A stretch of 64,000 nucleotides of DNA from Azolla caroliniana (GCA_043228905.1 JBHGNT010000013.1:18104001-18168000); one strand, 5' to 3'; shown: positions 37,007-48,905, counted from the first letter of the stretch. Notes: a model not told the origin generated them from the sequence alone. A program made the numbers and translations.

Positions 37007-37949
37007 GAAACTTCATCCACAAAGTAATACTAAAAATAGTTCACCGTTATTCGATGAGTTGAAAATGGTTAACAGAACGGAAAGCTTTTTAGTCACCTAT
37101 AGAAGTCAAACTGAGACCGAAATTTTATTTATATTATTCCTTTTTCGTTCTAGTAATGTACACCAAAAAGGTACAATATTTTTGGAATGTGTCACAGTTG
37201 ACACCTTCATCTGAGCCTATTCTATTTATCATATTACCATTCTTTCCTAACATGGAAAAGGTAGATTTTAAGAAAGCCTAGTAAAATTCTTACTGAGCTT
37301 GGCATAAACAAATAATAGTTATAAAAGTCTGTCATTGTATTGAAAAACTTTTCACACATTTCCCCATCTTATTTGTTTCATTTGTTCTTGAAGTTGTGTC
37401 CAAAAATCCTGAATTTGGTTGACTTGATGAGCTTAAGCGTAAACATTATATTTTTTGCTTTTGTGAACTAAATTTATTTGGCACTCAATGTTAAAAGGGT
37501 GGTTGTGATCTTTGTTTTAAATTCTGATCTTGGCTTATAGAGGAATGTGTTTTGATCTTAACAACTTTACAGTAGGTTCAATAGAAGCACTAGGAGCAGA
37601 TTGAAGTCGATTAAAATGGTTAGGAGCTAATATGCATTTACATGATTGAGGATTTGATGACCAATGATGTTTAGTGGTGCTGCCATTCCACCTTTTTGAG
37701 TCATTCAGAATCTGTCGGGCAGGTGTGTATGCAACATCCACTGCCTCATTCAGACCATAAGGTTTCACAACTGAATGGGTGGCCTGTACATGATTTAATT
37801 TTTTGCACTGCTTTGTAATGCTGCTATTGTCATAGTTAAGGTACCCAAAAATACATATTATTGAGGAAGTTTCAACATACATTCAGTTTTGAATTTGTAC
37901 GTGTTAGATGTTGCATCTTAATACAGAACAAGGATTTGTGAGAGAAAGG
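37007..37949. other. Intergenic stretch downstream of the tRNA ligase gene
   Basis: AT-rich and without a convincing gene. A minus-strand frame at 37535-37882 has no recognisable domain. Confidence 0.5.
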
Positions 37950-38660
37950 GTGTTTAGAGATGGGCGAGGGAATACATGCATTTCTGAGGGAGAAAGGGTT
38001 ATTGGAAAATGATTTTGTGCTTGGAAATGCCTTTGTGACATGTATGTTAGGTGTGGTGTGTTGGATAAAGCACGAGAAGTGTTAAAATGAGATTAAAACG
38101 ATCTGGAATATTGCATCATGGAATACAGTGATATTTGGATATGTCCAGAACACCCTTGACAATGAAGCCCTGGAATGCGTTTGCTGCATGTTGGATGAAG
38201 GTGTCTATCCAATTACTGTAATCTGTATTTGCTTATTGAAAGTGTGTGGCAATATAGGATATCTTAGGATGGCAGAAGACCTATATATCAAAGTTAAAAA
38301 ACAAGGGCTATTGAGAACAGATGTGGTGTTCAGCACTTCAATAATTGACCAATGTGGCATGCTTGAAAAAAAGCACACCAAGTCTTTGAAAAGATCCCAT
38401 TACAAGATATTGTTTCTTGGAACACATTAACGGCTGGGTATACCCATTTGGGAAAGGCTAAAGGCGTTTTACACTTTCAACCGAATCAGAAGAGCAGGTA
38501 TAATGTCATACAGGGTTACCTTTGTCATTCTGACTGCATGCAGTCATGCAGGCCTGCTGGAGGAAAGGCAAATGGTTTTTGATGAAATGTATTTCAAATA
38601 CTGATTGCTGTATGGCCACACAACACCTTGTGACACAATATGCAAAAGCCTTCAACAACT
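37950..38660 (+). pseudogene. Broken PLS-type pentatricopeptide repeat (PPR) gene
   Basis: Fragments in three frames read as successive PPR motifs: GIHAFLREKGLLENDFVLGNA-like text, IASWNTVIFGYVQN (about 38105-38150), TVICICLLKVCGNIGYL, QVFEKIPLQDIVSWNTL with TAGYTHLG (about 38375-38445), and ILTACSHAGLLEE (about 38530-38575). The WNT-I-GY and SHAGLLEE words are diagnostic of PLS-class PPRs, which mostly act in organelle RNA editing. Stops, a frameshift, absence of a start and of E/DYW domains make it a pseudogene. Confidence 0.75.
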
Positions 38661-41189
<2,529 letters not shown>

Positions 41190-41205
41190 GGGATATATGA
41201 GAAGT

Positions 41206-41335
41206 GCAAGTGAGATCAGAGTTCCCTCAAGCTATTGGATCCTCGCTACAAGTTTCGGTCTAGACACCAATATCTTGGACATAAATCTGATTAACCTAAT
41301 TCTGGTCCTAGGTATTTTACTATTACGGAAAGGGA
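41206..41335 (+). pseudogene. atpF: atpF exon 1 remnant (ATP synthase CF0 subunit b)
   Basis: SFGLDTNILDINLINLILVLG matches the first membrane helix region of plastid atpF ([21 protein letters not shown] in tobacco), here divided as SFGLDTNILDINLIN and LILVLGIL. The upstream Met is blurred. The donor is followed by GTGTG, the 5' consensus of group II introns. Confidence 0.85.
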
Positions 41336-42099
41336 GTGTGTTCGAGTTGCATGTCTGGATTTCTCGGCTAAAACGGGGTTTTCGTCCCTCGTCACCCGAA
41401 TCACGCAACGGCCGGATATTTATTTGATATATAACACTCATATTAAAAAGATTCGTTCCTATTGCTCTTCGAGAGAGAAAGGATAAAGGGGTGAGAAATA
41501 AAATGAAAAAGAGTAGAATAAATTTTTTATTACATTGGAATCATCACTTTTTCCTCTCTGAAATTGTTGAATAGACAACCTATGCCGAATAGAGACTATC
41601 TAGAGGAAGCGGATGTGTCGGTAGTGGACTAAAAACTAGAAATACTAACAAGGAGAGCCCCTAATACTCAACTATCTTTGTTGTTTGTCGTCCGTTCGGT
41701 ATGAATTGAACAAATAGTGAGAACAACGTCGCAGGCCCATGCGTAAAAGTAAAAAAAAAAAAATGTTGAATGAGTGAAAGTATGTGAATGGAAACACTAT
41801 TATAGCTAACATGTAACTAAAATGACGATGACGATAGGTAAGTAGTTTTTTTATAGGTGGTCTTTATTTGAGATCACATTCTTATCATCCTTAAAATTGA
41901 CAATATATGCAAATTACAATGTACATGCAGCTTTTTGCAAAGCTAATTAGTTATGTCAAGGACACAACTAATTGTTCCCATTCTCATGCTTTCACCCGAA
42001 TAATCTTTTCCTGTCTGAGGAGAGAAAGAGGCGCGGTCGAGAGAGCCGAATGGATTGAAAGATCCACGTTCAGTTTGGGAAGAGATCATTTATATTCGA
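41336..42099 (+). other. Group II intron of atpF (degraded)
   Basis: Starts GTGTGTTCGAGTTGCATG and ends shortly after a recognisable domain V. The middle has diverged and includes a poly(A) run near 41750. A group II ribozyme-type intron in nuclear DNA is further evidence of plastid origin. Confidence 0.75.
42043..42076 (+). ncRNA. Domain V of the atpF group II intron
   Basis: A 34-base hairpin beginning GAGCCGAATGG and closing with ACGTTCAGTTT; domain V usually is GAGCCG...CGGTTC. The final GGTTC has become AGTTT, one of several G-to-A or C-to-T changes. Confidence 0.75.
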
Positions 42100-42252
42100 G
42101 AATCGGAGGTATACGATCCACGTTTATTGATCAATCTATTGGAAAATCGTAGGAGGACAATTCTGAACACTATTCAGAATGCAGGGGAACGTTATAAGGA
42201 GGCTACTGAAAAGCTTCAGAAGGCCTGAACTCGTCTGCAACAAGCCAAAGTT
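42100..42252 (+). pseudogene. atpF: atpF exon 2 remnant
   Basis: [20 protein letters not shown] continues to [10 protein letters not shown], a stop (TGA for an expected CGA), and TRLQQAK. This is the stalk region of subunit b. The wording is of the bryophyte/lycophyte type and unlike angiosperm or conifer atpF. The rest of the exon is deleted and atpA follows directly. Confidence 0.85.
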
Positions 42253-43131
42253 GGGGATGGAATTGTTCGCATCTATGGTCTTAATAAAGTAATTGTTGGG
42301 GTTGTACCAACGGGTAATGGTTTAACCATACAGGGGGGAAGTTCCATAAAAGCGACCGGAAAGATTTATGATGATCTCTCTAAGCAAGCCCAGGCTTATT
42401 GACAAATGTCTCTTTTGTTGAGAAGATCACCGGGGCGAGAAGCATATCGGGGATATGTTTTTCATTTGCATTCTCGTCTTTTGGAAAGAGCGGCTAAATG
42501 AAGTCTTGACTTGGGTGAAGGTAGTATGACAGCTTTGCCAATCGTGGAGACCTAGACGAGGGATGTCTCAACATACATTCCCACTAATGTAATTTCTATT
42601 ACCGATGGACAAATATTTCTATCAACAGATCTTTTTAATTTTGGGATTCGACCAGCAATCAACATTAGGATTTCTATTTCTAGAGTGGGCACTACAGCTC
42701 AAACCAAAGCAATGAAGCAGGTAGTCAATGAACCAAAATTGGAATTGGCACAAATTGCGGAATTGGAGGCTTTTGCACAATTTGCTTCTAACCTTGATAA
42801 GGCTACTCAGAATCAATTAGCGAGAGGTCAATGGCTATGTGAATTACTTAAGCAAGCTCAATCAGTATCATTGTTAGTGGAAGAGCAAGTGGCTACTATT
42901 TATATGGGAGTTAACGGATATTTAGATATATATTAGAGGTTGGACAAGTTAAAAGGTTCTTAATTCAGCTACAGGAGTATATAACAACCAATAAACCTCT
43001 AATTCAGTGAACGGGAGTATATAACAACCAATAAACCTCAATTCAGCGAAATCGTTTGTTCAACAAGCTGAAACTGTCTCAAAAGAAGCAATTAAAGAGT
43101 CAGTAGAACTTTTTTTACTGCAAGAAAAGTA
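42253..43131 (+). pseudogene. atpA: atpA remnant (ATP synthase CF1 alpha subunit)
   Basis: VGDGIVRIYGLNKVIVG is joined to a segment ending GGSSIKATGK (42250-42362), then after a deletion of about 180 codons IYDDLSKQAQAY[19 protein letters not shown], SMTALPIVET-stop, [17 protein letters not shown] and, in an open run at 42685-42936, [17 protein letters not shown] and [17 protein letters not shown]. The P-loop region lies in the deletion. The tail LFLLQEK is at about 43110-43130. A 40-bp segment (ending ACCAATAAACCT) is duplicated at 42975-43040. Confidence 0.92.
42968..43040. repeat. Short tandem duplication in the atpA remnant
   Basis: AGGAGTATATAACAACCAATAAACCT-type sequence occurs twice about 42 bases apart (words GTATATAACAACCAATAAAC at both places), a private duplication in this nuclear copy. 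Confidence 0.8.
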
Positions 43132-43234
43132 ACTAGCTATTTTTTTTTGCGTTAGTGGGCGGAGAGGATGGGGATTTCCATCTCTCCAACCAGTTTCTCC
43201 ATACACACATGGCTATACCTATAACGAAGGCAAC

Positions 43235-43307
43235 TACATCCAATAGGATTCGAAGCTATACTTAAGGGTTTACAAGACCTCTGTCCTATCCATTAGATGA
43301 TGGATGC
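43235..43307 (-). tRNA. trnR-UCU: Degenerate chloroplast trnR-UCU
   Basis: The minus strand aligns over its whole length with plastid trnR-UCU and lies just downstream of atpA on the opposite strand, as in plastomes. The acceptor stem has C-to-T changes, and the anticodon loop reads CTTGTAA in place of CTTCTAA, which would change UCU to UGU. It is a pseudogene of the tRNA. Confidence 0.85.
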
Positions 43308-43467
43308 ACTTTTCTATCTGGTCGATAGTCAGTTACTATCAAGAAACTAGTGCTAAGTGTGCCATATTGTGAACACACAATAGTTTTTATTCGTTTGCAA
43401 CAACTGTTTAGAAACAATAAAGAAAAGCAAGATCGTTTTGGATAACCCTTTCACCCCTATGTTCTAT

Positions 43468-43514
43468 TTTTCGCAGGGAATCGAACCCGCATCATTAGCT
43501 TGGAAGGCTAAGGG
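43468..43514 (-). tRNA. trnG-UCC: Chloroplast trnG-UCC 3' exon (partial)
   Basis: The minus strand reads CCCTTAGCCTTCCAAGCTAA then TGATGCGGGTTCGATTCCC, the anticodon to T-arm half of intron-containing plastid trnG. The acceptor 3' strand is damaged. The 5' exon is not in the window. Confidence 0.87.
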
Positions 43515-43556
43515 TTATAGTTGATGCCAATGTATTATTATGACAACTCTAATTCA

Positions 43557-43590
43557 GAACCGAACGTGAAAATCTCTATTCATTCGGCTC
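43557..43590 (-). ncRNA. Domain V of the trnG group II intron
   Basis: On the minus strand a 34-base hairpin begins GAGCCGAATGAATAG and ends CACGTTCGGTTC; both strands of the domain V stem are intact. The intron continues to about 43850. Confidence 0.82.
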
Positions 43591-43850
43591 CTTTACGGAA
43601 ATTTAAGGTAGATGTTAAAGCATATGGCATGCTTTTCTCTACCAGCCGGTAGGGGTTCCCCACCTCGTTTCGTAAGGAAAGAAAGTGGAGATAATGAAAG
43701 CCTGTTACTTTTTGGAATCACCCCACCTAAAAAAATCTCTTATTCAATGAACCTCTTTTTTTATAGTGTTATTGTGAATAAAAGTATCCATAATATCTAT
43801 GTCAAGTTTAATCTTTTTTCAAGTGTACAAACTTCTTAGATGATCCCACT

Positions 43851-44640
43851 AGTAAGATTATTACCTTTTATAAGTCCCAACTAAGATACATTTATGGAAC
43901 ATGGTTTTTTTACTTCTAGTTACTTCATTCTCTATTTATGAAAAGTAGAAATCTTTAGGGCAATGTTTTTACTAAGTCATGGAAGCAATCGCTTCTTCAA
44001 TGGGAAAACGGCAGGAAATCATGATAAACCAAGATTATTCTTTTTGGGACTGTGTTTTTTTTCACAAGGTTTAGTGATGATGAAATAAATATTTTTAGCA
44101 ACTACCCATAGTTGTTTACCCATCTTCTTAAAAAACAACTTTGGACTTCCGGTATTTTAAAAGTTCCGCTTCATTATTCGCCTTACTACACAAGCAGAAA
44201 TAATGGGAATAACCTAATATTTACATTGGCATCTCTCTCTCTCTCTCTCTGTGCCCACCCCCACACATAAACATAAACATATACAAGCACATACATATAC
44301 GTAAAAATATGCTTGCACATACACATATGTTCATATATAAAAACATGTACTACTCCAATCTACCCTTCCTATCTCCTCCCTTTCTCTTCTCTTCTCTCTC
44401 TTTACCGCTCTACATATATGTGTGATGGGGGGATCTTACTTGTAGGTAGTCGAATGAAGTGCAAGAGCAGTAGGTGGCGAAAACATCAGTCCCTTAGCGA
44501 TGTGTCATACTTCACAACTTGGAAGGTGTGGACCTACTCGACTCTAACAAAAGATTTTATGTTCACAATTTTCACAATTTTCGATGGTTGAGAATTAGAC
44601 AGATCGAAAGCTGCAATGCCTAAGGTTGGACAACATAGGA
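43851..44640. other. Unassigned region with CT microsatellite
   Basis: No gene recognised. (CT)n at about 44232-44250 and a second CT-rich tract near 44385-44402, with CATA-rich sequence between them. Confidence 0.55.
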
Positions 44641-46022
44641 GAATACAAGTCAGAGAAATTCGTCAACTTCTGCCGACAACACGACATTGACGTGAATTTA
44701 CGGCTCCATACAGTCCGGAGCAGAATGGAATTGCAGAACATATGAACCAAACAATTCAAGAGCGAATTGTTGCTATGTTGCACCATTTCAGACTGTTGAA
44801 TGGCTTTTGGGACGAGGCGCTACTTACTGCCACACATATCATCAATATGTCTTCAAGTAGGCCTCTTGAACTAAAGATTCTGCAAGAGCTCTCGACCAAC
44901 ACATGATCTGATTATGGAAAGCTCTGAATAGTTCGGAGCAAAACAATGTTGCAGAAAGAATGAATCATACAATTCAGGAATGAATTGTTGCCATGCTGCA
45001 ACACGACAGACTCTCTAATGGATTCTGGGTAGAGACGCTACTCACGACCATACACATAATCAATATGTCATTGAGTAGGCCTTTAGGACTTCAAATCTCG
45101 CAAGAGCTTTGGACCGACAAGCGACCCAATTACGAGAAGCTGCGGATTTTCAAATGCGAAGCATTCGCACATATGCCAAAGGATGAACACCGAGAACTTG
45201 AGCCGAGATCACGGAAATGCATTTTCCTTGGTTATGGACTAGACGACTTGTTGCCATGCTGCAACACGACAGACTCTCTAATGGATTCTGGGTAGAGACG
45301 CTACTCACGGCCATACACATAATCAATATGCACTGAGTAGGCCTTTAGGACTTGAAATCCCGCAAGAGCTTTGGACCGACAAGCGACCCAATTATGAGAA
45401 GCTGCGGATTTTCAAATGCGAAGCATTCACACATATGCCAAAGGATGAACATCGAGAACTTGAGCCGAGATCACGGAAATGCATTCTCCTTGGTTATGGA
45501 CTAGACGACTTGTTGCCATGCTGCAACACGACAGACTCTCTAATGGATTCTGGGTAGAGACGCTACTCACGGCCATACACATAATCAATATGTCACTGAG
45601 TAGGCCTTTAGGACTTGAAATCCCGCAAGAGCTTTGGACCGACAAGTGACCCAATTATGAGAAGCTGCGGATTTTCAAATGCGAAGCATTCGCACATATG
45701 CCAAAGGATGAACACTGAGAACTTGAGCCGAGATCACGGAAATGCATTTTCCTTGGTTATGGACTAGACGATGAATTCGACTACTGACTTTGGGATTTGG
45801 AAAATAGACAGGTTGTTCGAAGTTCGGATGTCGTTTTCAACGATTTGGAGATGCACAAGCCGATCGAAAGGTCGATTGAAGTCAGAAGAGTCACATTTTC
45901 AGACGTGTCGACTCCTTCGAACAATCCATCCCACAATATGAGAGCGGTAACTTGGTAAGCTGCCTCCACGGAACACAATATGACAACTATTGATACCTCA
46001 ACACAAGCTGTCTCAAAGAGGG
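44641..46022 (+). pseudogene. Copia integrase remnant with tandem triplication
   Basis: A first divergent integrase copy (44641-44930) includes APYSPEQNGIAEHMNQTIQ, with the catalytic Glu, and LLNGFWDEALLTATHIINM. It is followed by three near-identical units of 262-263 bp repeating the next integrase C-terminal part (RLSNGFWVETL, KLRIFKCEAFAHMPKDE, RKCIFLGYGLDD). Only the last runs on into the normal following sequence (VVRSSDVVFND, then VRRVTFSDVSTPSNN). The frame is not continuous through the repeats. Confidence 0.88.
44985..45772 (+). repeat. Three tandem copies of a 262-263-bp copia segment
   Basis: Units start with TTGTTGCCATGCTGCAACAC at 44985, 45248 and 45510. Copy 2 lacks one T (ATGCACTGAG for ATGTCACTGAG). 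Only a handful of differences separate the copies, so amplification is much younger than the decay of the element. Confidence 0.95.
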
Positions 46023-46133
46023 TATCATTATAGTAGGGTATCATGAATTTTAAAGTTATACTAAACTTTATTCCATTTAAAATTTCTAGACATGCATGGT
46101 ACAAAAGTTATTCATGCATAGACACTCGAGTTA
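46023..46133 (+). repeat. Left 111-bp terminal inverted repeat
   Basis: Begins TATCATTATAGTAGGG and ends CACTCGAGTTA; it also supplies the last eight codons and the stop of the internal gag frame. Confidence 0.97.
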
Positions 46134-46779
46134 GTTTCGAAACCCTCTTTTCTTCGTTGGCAAGCCATTGCCCCCTCTTTGTATATCGCGCAACGATATC
46201 CCGCACGCTTTCCCATGTTTCGGTGAGGCCACTCTCAGTATTCGTGTCCTCTAGAAGCACTCCAAGATCCTTCCGGTCCCGAACATCTACGGCTCGTAAG
46301 AACATGATAACTTTGTCCGGTGCGAGGATAGCTTGATCTCTTGTAGACAACCTTCCGAACCGACTTTCGAATGCCGAAAACACATCGAGGACCTTCATCC
46401 CCTTGTATGGCGTTTCTACCCAATCCTCAAATCCTCTCCGCGTTTCCTTGGAGGAGTCCTCGATAGCGAACGTGGTCTTTAGCGCCTCTTCAAATGCTTC
46501 CCACGTCGGATTTTGTTGTTGTATCACGTGGATACTCGCTTGAAGCCCGTCGGTAGCCACTCGGTTGAAGGATGCCACTTGCAATCCTTCCGAAATCCCG
46601 CACCGTAGCATTTCCTCCTTGTAGTCCCGAAGATAGCGTGATACGTCCTTTCCGTTGAATTGCCCGATCTGTTGCACGAGCAACTCTACTGCCGCCGCTA
46701 TCTCCGACATCGCACGTTGTTCCTGAAGCATCCGCTCAAACATCATCATCATGTTGTTAGCCTCCGGTTGATTTTCCAT
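46108..46779 (-). CDS. Open gypsy Gag frame (223 codons) inside the inverted-repeat segment
   Basis: The first ATG (46779) gives MENQPEANNMMMMFERMLQE; a GTG upstream adds seven codons. The core VSRYLRDYKEEMLRCGISEG, TTFAIEDSSKETRRGFEDWV and LAPDKVIMFLRAVDVRDRKD aligns with the Gag of copies A and B, but it is a separate subfamily. It stops at TRVSMHE inside the left inverted repeat, before any zinc knuckle. The frame has no internal stop, unlike every other gag here. Whether it is expressed is unknown. Confidence 0.7.
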   Translation of the reverse strand: MENQPEANNMMMMFERMLQEQRAMSEIAAAVELLVQQIGQFNGKDVSRYLRDYKEEMLRCGISEGLQVASFNRVATDGLQASIHVIQQQNPTWEAFEEALKTTFAIEDSSKETRRGFEDWVETPYKGMKVLDVFSAFESRFGRLSTRDQAILAPDKVIMFLRAVDVRDRKDLGVLLEDTNTESGLTETWESVRDIVARYTKRGQWLANEEKRVSKLTRVSMHE

Positions 46780-46795
46780 CTCCTTGCCACCCGTG

Positions 46796-46813
46796 TTCAC
46801 GTCGGGTTCACCA
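46796..46813 (-). other. Candidate primer binding site / junction motif, copy D
   Basis: Minus strand TGGTGAACCCGACGTGAA, the consensus form of the 18-mer also found upstream of gag in copies A, B and C. The leader beyond it (46814-46885) ends GGGTTTTGGACTAGGAGG; a near-identical leader is at 50397-50455. Confidence 0.5.
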
Positions 46814-47211
46814 CTTGTGTCGTGCCTTACGGCTCCGGATCGTTGCGTGAATCGGGTGGGAACCGTTGGGGTTTTGGACTAGGAGGAATGAAAATTCTAA
46901 GGCAATTAAGAATATGAAATATATTGTAAGAAAGAAGGATATGAAAAACTCGTGAATCCCACGAGTATAGTGTATTAGTGAGTAATCAAATTAAGAGAGA
47001 AAAATAGTTAGCAAATTCGTGGATCCCACGATTATATTATATTAATCAACCCTAGTAAAATAATCAACAACCTCTATACATCTTTCTCTCTTCCTTATAT
47101 AGTGTTGGAAGAGTCTCAGTTTATCACATGCAAGCATCATGCTTTTTCTATCTTTAGTTTTCATGCACACTGCATGTGCATGATTAGCTTTCTATCTCAT
47201 CTTTTTCTTTT
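46814..47211 (-). repeat. Partial gypsy LTR (copy D)
   Basis: Shares with 50400-50880 the words TCGTGAATCCCACGA, CCTTATATAGTG, and ATGTGCATG near TAGC, in the same order. It is cut by the right inverted repeat at 47212. Confidence 0.55.
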
Positions 47212-47322
47212 TAACTCGAGTGTCTATGCATGAATAACTTTTGTACCATGCATGTCTAGAAATTTTAAATGGAATAAAGTTTAGTATAACTTTAAAATTC
47301 ATGATACCCTACTATAATGATA
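47212..47322 (-). repeat. Right 111-bp terminal inverted repeat
   Basis: Exact reverse complement of 46023-46133. Confidence 0.97.
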
Positions 47323-47765
47323 AGGCTTTGATTCGGCCAGTCCCAAGGACAAAGCCAAATTGATCACGAATGGTTTCACAGGAATATGGCGTCGACTTCG
47401 ATGAAATCTTTTCACCAGTGGTGAAAACGACCACCCTTCAACTTTTACTCGACGTTGTGGCAACCCTAGATTTGGAGTTGATCCAACTAGACGTTAAGAC
47501 AGTCTTCCTCCATAGTGATCTCGAGGAGGAAATTTACATGGAATAGCTGAAAGGCTTCATCGTACCCAACCAGGAACATCTAGTTTGCCGACTCAAGAAA
47601 AGTTTGTATAGCCTCAAGCAGGCCTAGAGACAATGGTATAAGAAATTCAACATCATACAATCATTTGATTTCTTTAAGATCGATGAGGACCACAACCTCT
47701 TTTCGAAAATGTCTCAAGATGGATCACTCATTTTCCTCATCCTATACGTTGTCGTGATGTGGCGC
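47323..47765 (+). pseudogene. Copia reverse transcriptase N-terminal half
   Basis: Continues the element broken at 46022: DEIFSPVVKTTTLQLLLDVV, LELIQLDVKTVFLHSDLEEE, VCRLKKSLYSLKQA. The segment ends at ILYVVVM where the catalytic YVDDM should be, followed directly by unrelated sequence at about 47765. Internal stops (YME-stop) are present. Confidence 0.85.
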
Positions 47766-47848
47766 GTGCCTCGCGTCAACAGTGAGAAAAAGCAAGAAAA
47801 AGAAGTACGCACATTTCAAGGTCATATAGATACGAAAAGAAATAATTG

Positions 47849-47912
47849 TCGGCGGCGTAGTGGTTAGAGCCACTAACTGGGAATAGAGGTGTGTAGAGTT
47901 TGAATCTTTGCT
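47849..47912 (+). other. tRNA-like module
   Basis: GTAGTGGTTAGAGCCACTAAC looks like an A-box/D-arm (words TAGTGGTTAGAGC) and GAGTTTGAATCTTTGC a weakened B-box/T-arm. It is the most tRNA-like of the four modules at its 5' end. A purine/pyrimidine-mixed tail follows, as in a SINE. Confidence 0.45.
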
Positions 47913-48905
47913 AGCATGGATTAAGGAACTTCAAATTTTGTTCTCCTTTCCTAAATTTGAAAAAGGGAGGGAATAATTATACAAAATTACGAAAATAGGC
48001 TCCTCTTCTCTATAGAAGAGGGGAAAGAGGGCTTATTTCGGGCTACCCAATTTTGGAGAGGAAGGTGTACCATTTGGACCTAGGGTTTTCTTTTGTTATT
48101 TTTTTCTCTAGGGTTTGAGGGGTCACCATTTTGTTGTTTCTCTTCTTCTTCTTCTTCTTCTTTCTCTTCTAGGGTTTGTGGTCCCTCATCTTGTGTTGGA
48201 GGGCACCATTAGGGTTTTGGCGTTAGTTCTTCTTCTTCTTCTTCCTATTTCATTTTAGGGTTTTGGGGTTTGTTTCTCCTCTCTCATCATTTTCTTGGTT
48301 AGGAAGGTCAGGGGAAGATCTAGGTCTTTTTCCTCTTCTTATTCGGTTAGGGTTTCCTCTTCTTGTGGGCTTGGGTTCTTCTTCGTGTGAGTTGAGGTTT
48401 TAGGGTTCTTGCTTGAGATTTTTTGAGGTTTCTTCTTCGTGGGAGTTTAGGGTGTGTGTTTTGGTTTCCTCTCTCTTCTTGCACTTGAGGTTTTGGTTGG
48501 GTTTATTCTACGGTGGCTTTTTCGGCATTTCGGTGGTCGTTTGCTCAGTGGTTCGGTCCTCCTCTCACGAAGGAGAGTGTTTGGTGCGGTGGCGGTTTCA
48601 GATCAAAGGACAAACCAACTTGGTGTCCGGTTGCGGAAGGGAGGTCAGAGTGGCATGAGACCTACTTCGGTCTGAGGTGACGTAACCGCCGGAGATAGTC
48701 ATGCTCGAAGCCCACTAGACTCTCCTCCACCGGTTGGTTTAGCCACCTTTTCTTTATGGTTGATTCATAATCGTTGGTGCTTAATCGCTAACCGATTCTT
48801 GTAGTCATAACCGTTTATGCTTAATCGCTAGCCAATTCTTGTAAAAACCACTGAAATCGTGGTGTTAAGCCAATTGTTGTTAAAAAACCTAATTTTTGTA
48901 TCGTA
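47913..48905. other. Telobox- and CTT-rich region without a recognised gene
   Basis: Six AGGGTTT words lie between 48082 and 48358 (about 48082, 48110, 48171, 48211, 48257, 48349) with a (CTT)n tract at about 48140-48163 and another at 48230-48243. A frame at 48413-48658 has no domain that I recognise. The combination resembles a pyrimidine-rich 5' leader of a plant gene or a U5/LTR region. Confidence 0.45.

Larger units (their letters stand above)
41190..43850 (+). mobile_element. Nuclear insertion of chloroplast DNA (NUPT): atpF-atpA-trnR-trnG
   Basis: Plastid genes appear in their genomic order and orientation: atpF then atpA on the plus strand, followed by trnR-UCU and intron-containing trnG-UCC on the minus strand, as in land-plant plastomes. 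Internal deletions (atpF end plus atpA start, then about 180 codons of atpA), nonsense changes and frame breaks show it is not a working plastid copy. The surrounding DNA is nuclear. The left limit is placed just before atpF exon 1 and the right limit inside the trnG intron; both are soft. Confidence 0.92.
46023..47322. mobile_element. 1.3-kb segment bounded by perfect 111-bp inverted repeats, inserted in copia pol
   Basis: Bases 46023-46133 are the exact reverse complement of 47212-47322. On both sides copia pol resumes at once: the integrase C-terminal spacer on the left, the pre-RT block on the right. About 330 bp of the expected copia spacer is missing. I see no target duplication. Inside are a minus-strand gypsy Gag and part of a gypsy LTR. 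Long perfect terminal inverted repeats around foreign coding sequence are the hallmark of Pack-MULE-like elements, but the lack of a 9-bp duplication argues for caution. Confidence 0.75.

Noticed and set aside
41190-43850. Functional atpF/atpA operon, or mitochondrial origin of the segment
   Set aside because: Large deletions and stops exclude function; trnR-UCU, trnG-UCC and the atpF group II intron are plastid features.
46024-46133. Transcription terminator hairpin made by the inverted repeat
   Set aside because: Arms are over 1 kb apart and 111 bp long; this is a mobile-element type structure.
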